Source: Hungatella sp. UBA5982
GTDB taxonomy: Bacteria > Bacillota > Clostridia > Lachnospirales > Lachnospiraceae
Direction of reading: 5' to 3'
Assembly: GCA_002429965.1 (NCBI GenBank)
Contig: DJBG01000235.1
Span: forward strand, 1 to 7,214
DNA: 7,214 nt
Each line of letters opens with the position of its first letter. Position 1 is the first letter of the stretch. Below, piece after piece: positions 1 to 7,013 of the stretch. The position numbers and the translations under genes are program-made. A model generated the notes under the pieces. That model ran no database searches, was not told the origin of the DNA, and saw only the letters and a program-made list of their open reading frames with translations.

Positions 1-231
1 TTTGCAGGCTTCCTCTCCTGCATGTCTGAAATAGTAATCTATGAGATAGGAACCGACAGTCCAGATAAACCGTTTTTCTTGTTCCTTATTTATCTGAAAG
101 GCCAAGTCAATGGCGAGCGGAATATAGCGATTCACATATTTGTTCAGAACATTCTGCCCCAAATCAGTGAAGCCGATGTCGAGATGGGTCTTAAATACCA
201 CGTGTACCTTTTTAATCGCTGATTTATCCAT
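1..231 (-). CDS. GH38-like hydrolase, DUF5054-type, N-terminal part only (runs off window)
   Basis: An open frame enters the window edge without a stop, leaving the first 77 residues. It begins MDKSAIKKVHVVFKTHLDIG and continues FTDLGQNVLNKYVNRYIPLA. The H16-x-D18 pair followed by IGFTD is the metal-binding HxD signature of GH38-superfamily mannosidase-like proteins. The form VHVVFKTHLDIGFTD is what I associate with the DUF5054 family. Residues 55-63 (FIWTVGSYL) match the second strand region of that fold. No signal peptide is visible, so a cytoplasmic location is expected. I chose the ATG at 229-231 because a GGAGG lies 11 nt upstream. An alternative ATG at 247-249 overlaps the isomerase stop (TAATG) and would add six residues, but has no ribosome binding site. 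Function is inferred: cleavage of an alpha-mannoside-like bond. The rest of the protein and its other catalytic residues lie outside the window. Confidence 0.82.
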   Translation of the reverse strand, partial: MDKSAIKKVHVVFKTHLDIGFTDLGQNVLNKYVNRYIPLAIDLAFQINKEQEKRFIWTVGSYLIDYYFRHAGEEACK

Positions 232-242
232 GTGCTTTATTT

Positions 243-247
243 CCTCC
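243..247 (-). promoter_or_regulatory. Ribosome binding site for the DUF5054-like gene
   Basis: GGAGG on the minus strand, 11 nt before the ATG at 229-231. It lies just past the isomerase stop codon (TAA at 249-251). It favours the second ATG over the upstream one at 247-249, which overlaps the stop and has no purine-rich sequence before it. The spacing is slightly long. Confidence 0.6.
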
Positions 248-248
248 A

Positions 249-1997
249 TTATTTTCGGATTGCTGCAATCACCATCATGCACATACCTTCACCTGGTACG
301 ATCCGGTATTCTCCCACGCTTGCAGGCACGATGACCGTTTCCGCATAGTGGATCTCAAAGGGTTGAAAGGTTCCGCCTACACTTTCGATACTGGCGGATT
401 CTCCCTCCACCAGGTTCCTCCTTTGACCGGAATCCTCCATCTTAACGGAAACCGGTTCCGTGAAAGTATAACGGAAGGTATTTATGAATTCCTGGTTATG
501 AAGTCCGGTACGTTCCAACTTCATACCCTCCCGTTCTTCCAGAATCTGCTCCTGATGGACGATTTCCTTATAGATCCAGTCTGTGTCCCGTTCCCACTGG
601 ATATTCTTTAATCCGTGATCCACATGAGTTGGACGGGGAATCCCATCCAAACCGACTCTACCCCAGTCCCACAGCTTAAAGGTGAAAATGTAGGGAGTGG
701 CACTGATCTCAAGTACCATGGTGTTTTTACCGGAACAATGGATGGTCCCCGCCGGGATCAATATATGGTCATGCTTCTTTACCGATATTTCGTTTATATA
801 TGTTTCGGCCGGAAACTGGATTTTACCAGTCTCAGCTTCTCGCAGATCCCGTTCCATGGCATCTTTGTCCACACCCTTTTTTACACCTAAGTAAACGTAT
901 GCATCCTCGTCTTCATCAGTATCCAGCAAGTAATAACTTTCATCCTGAGTGTAATGCATTCCGAAAGCATCCTGAATATATTCCGTCAGCGGATGAACCT
1001 GAAGGGATAGATTTCCCCCTCCCATCGTATCCAAAAGATCAAAACGGATAGGAAATTCTGCACCGAAGCGGCCGTGCACCCGCTCTCCTAAAAGATCCTT
1101 GGGGCAGTAAAAAACGAGATCAATGGCAGGGAGTTTTACCTTCACCTCTCCAAAGGCCAGATTGATGGCATTCTCTTCCGGTACACCGTCAAAGCTCCAC
1201 GCGAAATTTTCCTTCTCTTTTTCGAGATTGAAGTGTTCCTTCATCCAGTGACCGCCCCAAACCCCCGGATCAAAGTAGGGTTCCAAACGGAAGGGGCGTC
1301 TGCTCAGTTCCTTTAGGCCTGCCCGGAATGCCTCACCGGTGATCAGCTTTGGATTGTCCCTGTCTTCCGTTTCCAGTATGTAATTAAAGCTTTCAAACTG
1401 TTCCTTCTTATACCGGTCTGCCAGTCTCCACTCGATGAAAAACCCTCTTTTATATTTTTCCAGATTCGGCGCATCGTAATTGGTACAGTGCCAGTTAGGC
1501 ATACCTTCACGGTAGCGAAGCTGAACCTCCCATCGAGTGATATCGCAGTAAACCGTGATATCACCTTCCCTTAAAAGTCCTGCTCCAACGCCTGCAATCA
1601 CCACAAGCCCGTTTTGATGCATGGAAAGCTGCTGCCTGGCTGCTGCCATTTTTTCCAAATCAAAAAAATCTTCTAGCCGCTTATGGCACATGATACCAAA
1701 CACCCGGTCGTCCGTAATAAAATCACGGAATTCCCGGTTTAATTCTTCCTCACTTTTTGCAAGTTCTTCCATATCAATGAGAACATCCGGCTTTAATTTC
1801 CTTGCCAAAGCAAGGATTTCTTCCTTATTCACACCCGGATAGAAGTCAAAGCATACTACGGCAGATTCCTTTTCTCCGATATTTTGTTTCAATTCAGATA
1901 CCACCGAATCGTAATCTCCCCACGCATGGTCATCGTACCCCTTGATTTCAGTATACGGATGCAGTTCATAATTGTTATATTTGTTTTTAAATTTCAT
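249..1997 (-). CDS. manA: Class I mannose-6-phosphate isomerase with extra N-terminal domain
   Basis: This 582-residue protein is predicted to interconvert mannose 6-phosphate and fructose 6-phosphate in the cytoplasm. The isomerase part starts near residue 235: RPFRLEPYFDPGVWGGHW matches the P-x-WGG start of class I enzymes. The zinc ligands are visible as Q333 and H335 in LSLQVHP, E353 in QDESYYLLD, and H420 in ILIPAGTIHCSGK. The segment RPTHVDHGLKN (455-465) corresponds to the conserved Arg-containing active-site stretch. Short Firmicute ManA proteins are about 315 residues, so some 230 N-terminal residues are extra. That part has VVCFDFYPGV (47-56), VVIAGVGAGL (132-141) and VYCDITRWEVQLRYR (149-163). 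The layout faintly recalls a uridine-kinase-like P-loop fold, but no GxxxxGK[ST] is present. The start is well supported by AGGAGG at 2003-2008, 5 nt upstream. The gene follows the GntR gene after 73 nt. The isomerase assignment is firm; the role of the N-terminal domain is unknown. Confidence 0.9.
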   Translation of the reverse strand: MKFKNKYNNYELHPYTEIKGYDDHAWGDYDSVVSELKQNIGEKESAVVCFDFYPGVNKEEILALARKLKPDVLIDMEELAKSEEELNREFRDFITDDRVFGIMCHKRLEDFFDLEKMAAARQQLSMHQNGLVVIAGVGAGLLREGDITVYCDITRWEVQLRYREGMPNWHCTNYDAPNLEKYKRGFFIEWRLADRYKKEQFESFNYILETEDRDNPKLITGEAFRAGLKELSRRPFRLEPYFDPGVWGGHWMKEHFNLEKEKENFAWSFDGVPEENAINLAFGEVKVKLPAIDLVFYCPKDLLGERVHGRFGAEFPIRFDLLDTMGGGNLSLQVHPLTEYIQDAFGMHYTQDESYYLLDTDEDEDAYVYLGVKKGVDKDAMERDLREAETGKIQFPAETYINEISVKKHDHILIPAGTIHCSGKNTMVLEISATPYIFTFKLWDWGRVGLDGIPRPTHVDHGLKNIQWERDTDWIYKEIVHQEQILEEREGMKLERTGLHNQEFINTFRYTFTEPVSVKMEDSGQRRNLVEGESASIESVGGTFQPFEIHYAETVIVPASVGEYRIVPGEGMCMMVIAAIRK

Positions 1998-2021
1998 ATT
2001 TGCCTCCTAATGAAACAAGCA

Positions 2022-2037
2022 GATATGCTTGCATATC
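2022..2037. promoter_or_regulatory. Perfect 16-bp palindrome, candidate operator for the GntR regulator
   Basis: GATATGC-TT-GCATATC: two 7-bp arms around a 2-bp centre, a perfect dyad. It sits in the only intergenic gap longer than 20 nt (1998-2070), between the regulator and the isomerase, 13 nt upstream of the isomerase ribosome binding site. The short centre makes a stable RNA hairpin less likely than a site for a dimeric DNA-binding protein, and there is no T-tract for a terminator. GntR/HutC regulators commonly bind short A/T-containing palindromes of this size. That this one is the target of the adjacent regulator is inference. Confidence 0.5.
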
Positions 2038-2070
2038 CAGTTATACTTTTCTTTCAACCTTTCCACCTTC

Positions 2071-2790
2071 TTATAAGTCCACCGTATACTTGTACCGGTT
2101 TCCTGGATAATAGCAGTCAGAATATTCAAATATTTCCCCATCCGCCAAAAATGTCTTTCTTACCCTCTTAAATAAAGGCAGCTGCGGATCTACTTTCAAA
2201 AAACCCTGGATTTCCTTTGTGGATAACACGGCTTCCAGGGTATCCTGTCCTCTCGCAATAATGATTCCATAGGTTTCCTGAAGATATTTATATAATGATT
2301 CCATATAATATTCCTTTTCCATAGGCAGTTCCACGATATCCTTCAAATACGTGACAGAATAGACCATAGGGATTTTATCCACACATCTCACTCTGGTAAG
2401 GCAGTAACATTGCTTCGTCTCAGGAATTCCAAGTACCATGGCTACTTTCTTCCCCGGCCTGACTTTTTCCATTGTGCAAAAGGAGGTACTCATGGTGATG
2501 TTATGCTGCTTCATTTCGTCTGTAAAGCTGATGACACTCTTTAAATGTTCGTCAATTTTTTCATATATTACCGTGGTTCCGATTCCCCTGGAACTTTTGA
2601 TATACCGGTCCAGGGTCAGCGCAGCTAAAGCCTGACGTACTGTGACCCGGGATACATCGTACTCTTCCATCAGCATCTTTTCCGTGGGGAAAATATCCCC
2701 CTTATTGAATTCCCCATGCTCAATCTGCTTCTTTAATATTGTTTCCAGCTGGGAATATAAGGGCTGCGCCCCCTTTTCGTGATTCAGCAT
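2071..2790 (-). CDS. GntR family transcriptional regulator, HutC subfamily (UTRA domain)
   Basis: A 239-residue regulator of typical HutC-subfamily length. Residues about 10-77 form the GntR winged helix-turn-helix: PLYSQLETILKKQIEHGEF, then FPTEKMLMEEYDVSRVTVRQ (recognition helix around 46-57) and LTLDRYIKSSRGIGTTV (wing). Residues about 97-235 fit a UTRA ligand-binding domain, with conserved-looking LTRVRCVDKIPMVYSVTYL and a closing FEYSDCYYPGNRYKYTV. UTRA domains usually bind sugars, sugar phosphates or other small metabolites. The natural guess is a mannoside or hexose phosphate produced by this operon. MngR of E. coli, which controls a GH38 mannosidase operon, belongs to the same subfamily. 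The ATG lies 3 nt after the ROK kinase stop, with its ribosome binding site inside the kinase gene, which suggests translational coupling. Its position inside the operon suggests autoregulation. The palindrome at 2022-2037 just downstream is a candidate target. Confidence 0.93.
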   Translation of the reverse strand: MLNHEKGAQPLYSQLETILKKQIEHGEFNKGDIFPTEKMLMEEYDVSRVTVRQALAALTLDRYIKSSRGIGTTVIYEKIDEHLKSVISFTDEMKQHNITMSTSFCTMEKVRPGKKVAMVLGIPETKQCYCLTRVRCVDKIPMVYSVTYLKDIVELPMEKEYYMESLYKYLQETYGIIIARGQDTLEAVLSTKEIQGFLKVDPQLPLFKRVRKTFLADGEIFEYSDCYYPGNRYKYTVDL

Positions 2791-2793
2791 TCT

Positions 2794-3693
2794 CTACACT
2801 CCTTCCTTCATGGAAACAAACAGTCCCAGCATTGCCAGTCCCGATGTATCATCTTCCGTGAAAATCTCTATATTCCTATCCAGGCATTCTTTTCGGATAC
2901 CATCTCCGAAGAAGGCGAAGCTCTTTGATATCTGCCCCCCCATAACCAGCGCATCAGGTTTAAACCTGTCTAAAAACGGCACCATAGCGTCTTTTAAATT
3001 ATCCCCGAATGCTTGAAACGTAAGCAGTGCCTTCTCTTCCCCCTGACGAGAACGGTGGTAAAGTTCCTTACCGGAAATACTGCTGCCATAAATTTCACTG
3101 GCCAGTACCGCCAGACCTCTGACGGATAAGTAATCATCAATTACCCCGTCACGGTACGGAGCATTGTAAAGCCAGCCGTTTTCCGGCACCCCGTCCTTTT
3201 CTTCCTTTTGAATCCTCTTTGTTTTTACAAAAGCAGAGCCTGCTCCAGTGCCAATACAAAGACAAATAATTTTTTCCTTATCCGCAGCTTTTCCATACCA
3301 GCTTTCCCCCACAGCAAATGCTTCCACATCATGAAGGAACTGAAACGGGATATCTGCCAGCCAATCCAGACGCTTTTTCAGTTGGGAAACGAGAGGAATT
3401 CCATAGATGGAATCGTACTTATCCAGTCCCTTCATCAAACTGATTCCATAAACGTAATCGAAAGGCCCCGGAAACGCCATAGCTACGCCGGCAATGGGAC
3501 TCATCCCGGCCATCTTCTTCATCTCATTGATCAGGAAAGCGAAATTGTCAAAGATAATCCCGCTTTCTTCCTTTGCCAAGGCCGGAAAGCTTACCGGTCC
3601 TTTCTGAAACAGCAGTCCTGTCTGGTCCGCAACTGCGCATTTTATCTGTGTACCACCTACATCCAGAAGTATATATCCGCATTCCGCCTTCAC
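2794..3693 (-). CDS. ROK family sugar kinase
   Basis: Predicted ATP-dependent sugar kinase, 299 residues from a GTG start at 3691-3693. The GTG has AAAGGAG 8 nt upstream. A longer frame back to a TTG at 3727-3729 would overlap the glycosidase and has no such site, so I reject it. From the GTG, the phosphate-binding loop is LLDVGGTQIK (about 9-18), followed by AMAFPGPF (71-78) and FLHDVEAFAVGE (119-130). In that last segment D122 stands at the catalytic base position (usually ND of NDANAAA). IGTGAGSAF (147-155) and VMGGQISKS (250-258) are the nucleotide-binding motifs. The zinc-binding C-x-C-G-x-x-G-C motif of classical ROK proteins is absent. With no winged helix it is a kinase, not a ROK repressor. 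Lying between the glycosidase and the mannose-6-phosphate isomerase, it most plausibly makes mannose 6-phosphate; glucose, fructose or a mannose derivative are alternatives. Confidence 0.9.
   Translation of the reverse strand: MKAECGYILLDVGGTQIKCAVADQTGLLFQKGPVSFPALAKEESGIIFDNFAFLINEMKKMAGMSPIAGVAMAFPGPFDYVYGISLMKGLDKYDSIYGIPLVSQLKKRLDWLADIPFQFLHDVEAFAVGESWYGKAADKEKIICLCIGTGAGSAFVKTKRIQKEEKDGVPENGWLYNAPYRDGVIDDYLSVRGLAVLASEIYGSSISGKELYHRSRQGEEKALLTFQAFGDNLKDAMVPFLDRFKPDALVMGGQISKSFAFFGDGIRKECLDRNIEIFTEDDTSGLAMLGLFVSMKEGV
2799..2804 (-). promoter_or_regulatory. Ribosome binding site of the GntR gene, inside the kinase 3' end
   Basis: AAGGAG on the minus strand, 8 nt before the ATG at 2788-2790. 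It overlaps the last codons of the ROK kinase gene (stop TAG at 2794-2796). Ribosomes finishing the kinase would uncover or directly reuse this site, so the two genes are probably translationally coupled. Confidence 0.75.
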
Positions 3694-3701
3694 ACTCTTC
3701 T

Positions 3702-3708
3702 CTCCTTT
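3702..3708 (-). promoter_or_regulatory. Ribosome binding site that sets the kinase start at GTG
   Basis: AAAGGAG on the minus strand, 8 nt upstream of GTG 3691-3693 and partly just after the glycosidase stop (TGA 3710-3712). It is the only good site near the kinase N-terminus. It places the start after the glycosidase stop, giving a 16-nt gap in place of the 20-nt overlap implied by the TTG at 3727-3729. Confidence 0.8.
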
Positions 3709-3709
3709 G

Positions 3710-6172
3710 TCAATCCGTATAACAGGCAATCAGTCCCTCGTTTTCTGCCTCACATACTGCATATATTTCCGCTTTACCGCATGGTTCGTGAACCATCAGA
3801 GTATAGAAAAATTCATAAAATCCGCCCAGATTTACCTTAAAATTTGTCTCCCAATAGTTATTCATCACCCAGGAGTAAAGTGGAGAACGGTTTCTTCCTT
3901 CATCCTCGCAATCACATAAGACAATTGGTCTGGCTTCCAGCCCGCCAAGACTAATGAGAGGTGCATCTTTTGTGATTATGGCAAGATTTATGGTATCTGA
4001 TTTTAATACTACACCATTCTGTATCAGATAAAAGTCCTGACAGCTACCAGGCAGCTGGTCGATTCCAGGCCGGATAATACAGCCTGTTTTATCGAAATAA
4101 ACCGTTGTGTCTTCTCCGGCAGTAAACGGAAGGGCCACGTATAAGTTTTCCGGCTCCCACACACTTTGTTTATGGACTCTTACCATTACCTCCAGCTTAG
4201 GCTGATGCTTATATGCCTTTACGTATACTGTATAGAATCCGGTTCCTTCCAGTTGATAATCCAATTCAACCGCTGCGTAAACCGTTCCGTTTTCCACGAT
4301 TCTCCGATCCTTTAACATGCTTCTGTATCTTCTGGTAGCTGTGGATTTTCGGTTACGTCCCATTCTTCTTCTGGTTTCACAGGCGGATTCCACCATATCC
4401 GTCACCTCGTACACACCGGCAAATGCGCCGTCCACACTGTCGTCACGGATCAGTTCTGTGTGATCCGCTTTATTTATAATGGAAGTGATTCCCTTTTCTC
4501 CGTCTAAAGTAAGAATTATATGGTCAGTCTCAATCCGGTCTGCATCTACCCTGTTATCCTTTTCTGAAAGCAGGTCCTCAATGCCTTCCGCCCCGATGTG
4601 GGCGTGATTTTCAGTGGTTTGATACTTCCGTTCATCCAGGGTAATCATCACCAGTTTCTCTTCTTTCGGTTTCATAGCAATTTCGATTTCCACCTGGGTT
4701 GCCCTGGCGATCCGTTTTACCTGGCTTGGGACCGTCTGTCCGGTTTCACAGTCCACCACCCGGATCGGAATGGTCTCATCATAACGTACTCCTTGGATAT
4801 ACTCCCAGAACTCAATGTAAAGGCAGGCTTTTGTGTGAAGCTCTACATCATGTGGATTGATGACCAAATAGCGCTGAGGCTTATCCTGGCGGATTGCCAC
4901 TTCTCCTTTAGCTGCCAGGATCTGATCTAAATTCTTTGCCGCGTGAGTATTGGAATTAGCGGCATAAGCACCTTTTTTCAGTTCCAACATCCCTACCAGA
5001 CTTTCCCACGGTTCAGAAACGCTGGAGGAATACCCCCAGGTATGTTCCGCATACAGCATTTGTTCCTTTGCCGTCTTCTCCATCAGTTTCTGATTTCCAA
5101 GCAGACCATGGGGATCCAGTTTCCTGCAGAGGTCATATTTTCTCATAGCATCCCGGTATACCTTCACCTCAGCCGGTGTTGAGCCGATTCCGTCGGCCCA
5201 CCAGTCGGTCCAGTCTCCGCGAAAGACGGGGATATCGCTGCAATGTTTCCTCACAGCATCGAAGAACTGCTCCAGGGTCACCATGCGGAAAGATATGCGA
5301 TCTTTGTATATTTTGTTCAATTCATTGACCCGTCTTGCAATGCCAGCACTAGGCGGTGCATTATCTGTAATTGCTCCGGAAACCATGAACGGTACGATAT
5401 CGTAGGGATAGCCTTCCTCATTTAGATTATCAAGATACCGCTGGATTCTGGTCTTTACGATCTTCATCTCGGTTTCATACGTATCCTCTGTGCTCTGGTT
5501 AAGAATGAAATTCTTCCGGATTCCCGGTGAAAATTCATCATTTATCATGTACGTTGTTCCCCCATGAGGAGCCAAAAACATCTCATTCCCCAAGTGGTAA
5601 TGATCTCCGTTCCAGACTAGCATCTGGTTTCCTTTGGGGCTTTCCCAGTAGAACGGAAGTGCTTTTTTATAAAGAGGGAACATTCCGTGATGGGGATGGA
5701 GGCAGGAGTAAAAATCCCGGATTCCATAATCGTAAAGCGCATCAGCATATCCCCATGCCATTCCATTGATATCAGCGCACATACCAGCTGTAATCGGATG
5801 GCCGATTGCTTTCCCATACTGCTGCGCTTTTTCTATGGCGTGTTCCAGAACCGGCATGCTTACCAGTTCAGTCATGTTTAAATAGTTGCCGCTTAACCCG
5901 ATTTCGCCGCTTTTTACGTACGTCTCGAATTTTTTCCTGGAGGCTTCGTCTGCTATTTCATAGAAATTCTCCACCTGCCAGTAGTTTTCGCACTGCCATA
6001 CGAAGCCGTCAGCCCCTGTGATTTTCCCGCTGTGGATTCCATCAAGAATATCCATGGCCTGGCGTATAAAGTCGTAATGGTACCGCATGATCTTATCCTG
6101 TCGTTCCGTATAGCCGATATCCGTATGGGAATGCTGGATCAAATAAATATTCCACTTTTTTTTCGTATTCAT
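3710..6172 (-). CDS. GH38-superfamily glycosidase, alpha-mannosidase type
   Basis: An 820-residue predicted zinc-dependent retaining alpha-mannosidase-like enzyme. There is no signal peptide, so it is probably cytoplasmic and acts on imported oligosaccharides. The N-terminal catalytic barrel opens with IYLIQHSHTDIGYTERQ, with metal ligands H16 and D18. VWQCENYWQVENF (58-70) is typical of the superfamily. D134 in GMCADINGMAWGYADAL (130-146) is the expected nucleophile and third metal ligand. H377 in LYAEHTWGYSSSV (373-385) is the probable fourth ligand. FRGDWTDWWADGIGSTP (317-333) is another conserved-looking active-site stretch. The rest (about 430-820) is predicted beta-sandwich, as in GH38, with an Arg-rich loop near 601-623. 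Its motifs lie between classical GH38 (such as MngB) and DUF5054-like proteins, so substrate and linkage are uncertain. The start ATG has GAGGA 8 nt upstream (6181-6185) and follows the permease stop by 20 nt. No key metal residue is missing. Confidence 0.87.
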   Translation of the reverse strand: MNTKKKWNIYLIQHSHTDIGYTERQDKIMRYHYDFIRQAMDILDGIHSGKITGADGFVWQCENYWQVENFYEIADEASRKKFETYVKSGEIGLSGNYLNMTELVSMPVLEHAIEKAQQYGKAIGHPITAGMCADINGMAWGYADALYDYGIRDFYSCLHPHHGMFPLYKKALPFYWESPKGNQMLVWNGDHYHLGNEMFLAPHGGTTYMINDEFSPGIRKNFILNQSTEDTYETEMKIVKTRIQRYLDNLNEEGYPYDIVPFMVSGAITDNAPPSAGIARRVNELNKIYKDRISFRMVTLEQFFDAVRKHCSDIPVFRGDWTDWWADGIGSTPAEVKVYRDAMRKYDLCRKLDPHGLLGNQKLMEKTAKEQMLYAEHTWGYSSSVSEPWESLVGMLELKKGAYAANSNTHAAKNLDQILAAKGEVAIRQDKPQRYLVINPHDVELHTKACLYIEFWEYIQGVRYDETIPIRVVDCETGQTVPSQVKRIARATQVEIEIAMKPKEEKLVMITLDERKYQTTENHAHIGAEGIEDLLSEKDNRVDADRIETDHIILTLDGEKGITSIINKADHTELIRDDSVDGAFAGVYEVTDMVESACETRRRMGRNRKSTATRRYRSMLKDRRIVENGTVYAAVELDYQLEGTGFYTVYVKAYKHQPKLEVMVRVHKQSVWEPENLYVALPFTAGEDTTVYFDKTGCIIRPGIDQLPGSCQDFYLIQNGVVLKSDTINLAIITKDAPLISLGGLEARPIVLCDCEDEGRNRSPLYSWVMNNYWETNFKVNLGGFYEFFYTLMVHEPCGKAEIYAVCEAENEGLIACYTD

Positions 6173-6192
6173 CTTCGCTATCCTCGTTTCTT

Positions 6193-7008
6193 TTATTTAC
6201 TGGTGTAAGCCATACCCGCCTCAAAATTATTCTGAAGAAATATGAACAGGATAATGGTTGGTATGGATACCAGGATACATGCTAAAAACAGTGCCGGTGC
6301 ATTGCCCTTGCTTAACATGGACATGCTCGCCATGACCGGTCTGATATGGGTTGATTTTGTAAAAGTAAGACCGAACATCAAGTCGTTCCAGGACCAGGTA
6401 AACTGTGACAGGAACAGAATGGATAAGGGAGCCTTTGCCATTGGTACAAAGATGTGTAACAGCGTTTTCCACTCCGACGCCCCATCGATCTTTGCAGATT
6501 CGCAGACTTCTTTGGAAATACCCAAGAAAAAGTTGCGAAGGACAAACATACAGAAAGGAATACAGATTGCCGTATAGAACAGTACCATGCCCAGACTTGT
6601 ATCGTAAAGTCCCAGCTTGAAGTATCCTTTGTAAATAGGAATCAAATAAACCTGGAACGGAAAAATTGTTCCGCTGTAGATGAAAAGGAACCAGAACATT
6701 TTTCCGCGAATCCTCAAATGAGTGAGGGCGTAAGCTGCCAGAAGGCCGATAAAAGCAGAAAATCCCGATCCTAAAACGGCATATAAAAGGCTGGCTCCCA
6801 TGGAACTTAATATCCCGCTGTCAATCACGGTTTTTATATTGTCCACCAAATAGAAACCTTCTGGTAGCTGCCAGAAGCTTCCTATGTTATATTCCTGCTT
6901 TGTCTTTACGAAATTCAGTACGGTAAAGATCAAAGGGGTAATCCACACAAGGCCAAGAACTGACAGTATGGCATTAACAATGACTGTTTTATATATTTTC
7001 TGTGCCAT
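6193..7008 (-). CDS. Sugar ABC transporter permease, MalG-like (CUT1 family)
   Basis: A 271-residue inner permease of a carbohydrate ABC importer, of usual length for MalG-type subunits. Six hydrophobic membrane segments lie near residues 9-32, 69-98, 104-126, 137-160, 192-214 and 238-259. The cytoplasmic EAA loop that docks on the ATPase is residues 167-190, seen as EVCESAKIDGASEWKTLLHI followed by FVPMAK. The conserved Asp-Gly (175-176) and the later Pro (189) are in place. TWSWNDLMFGLTF (204-216) and the C-terminal GMAYTSK also fit the family. It pairs with the upstream MalF-like permease as a heterodimer. It starts at ATG 7006-7008 with AAGGAGG 5 nt upstream. Gene context suggests mannose-containing oligosaccharides as cargo, but the permease sequence alone does not show the substrate. 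Neither a solute-binding protein nor an ATPase lies in the window. Confidence 0.95.
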   Translation of the reverse strand: MAQKIYKTVIVNAILSVLGLVWITPLIFTVLNFVKTKQEYNIGSFWQLPEGFYLVDNIKTVIDSGILSSMGASLLYAVLGSGFSAFIGLLAAYALTHLRIRGKMFWFLFIYSGTIFPFQVYLIPIYKGYFKLGLYDTSLGMVLFYTAICIPFCMFVLRNFFLGISKEVCESAKIDGASEWKTLLHIFVPMAKAPLSILFLSQFTWSWNDLMFGLTFTKSTHIRPVMASMSMLSKGNAPALFLACILVSIPTIILFIFLQNNFEAGMAYTSK

Positions 7009-7013
7009 GATGG

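Noticed and set aside
2022..2037. Palindrome read as a transcription terminator
   Set aside because: The loop would be only 2 nt, the stem is AT-rich, and no U-tract follows on either strand. A ribosome binding site and gene start follow directly.
2030..2057. Possible promoter on the minus strand: TTGAAA at 2052-2057 and TATGCA at 2030-2035, 16-nt spacer
   Set aside because: The -10 matches only three of six consensus bases and there is no extended -10. It overlaps the palindrome, which would suit an operator, but is too weak to call.
2081..2100. Imperfect dyad around GTATAC and ACCGGT at the 3' end of the GntR gene
   Set aside because: The arms do not match well and the bases are accounted for by the coding sequence (RYKYTV).
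3694..3729. Overlap between the glycosidase and kinase genes
   Set aside because: It disappears when the kinase is started at the GTG with a good ribosome binding site.
3208..3840. Plus-strand open frame of 210 codons
   Set aside because: It lies opposite the kinase and the glycosidase end, has a composition rich in His, Cys, Ser and Pro typical of antisense shadow, no ribosome binding site, and no recognisable domain.
4598..4930. Plus-strand open frame of 110 codons inside the GH38-type gene
   Set aside because: It is antisense to a long, well-supported coding region, and has no family resemblance and no Shine-Dalgarno sequence.
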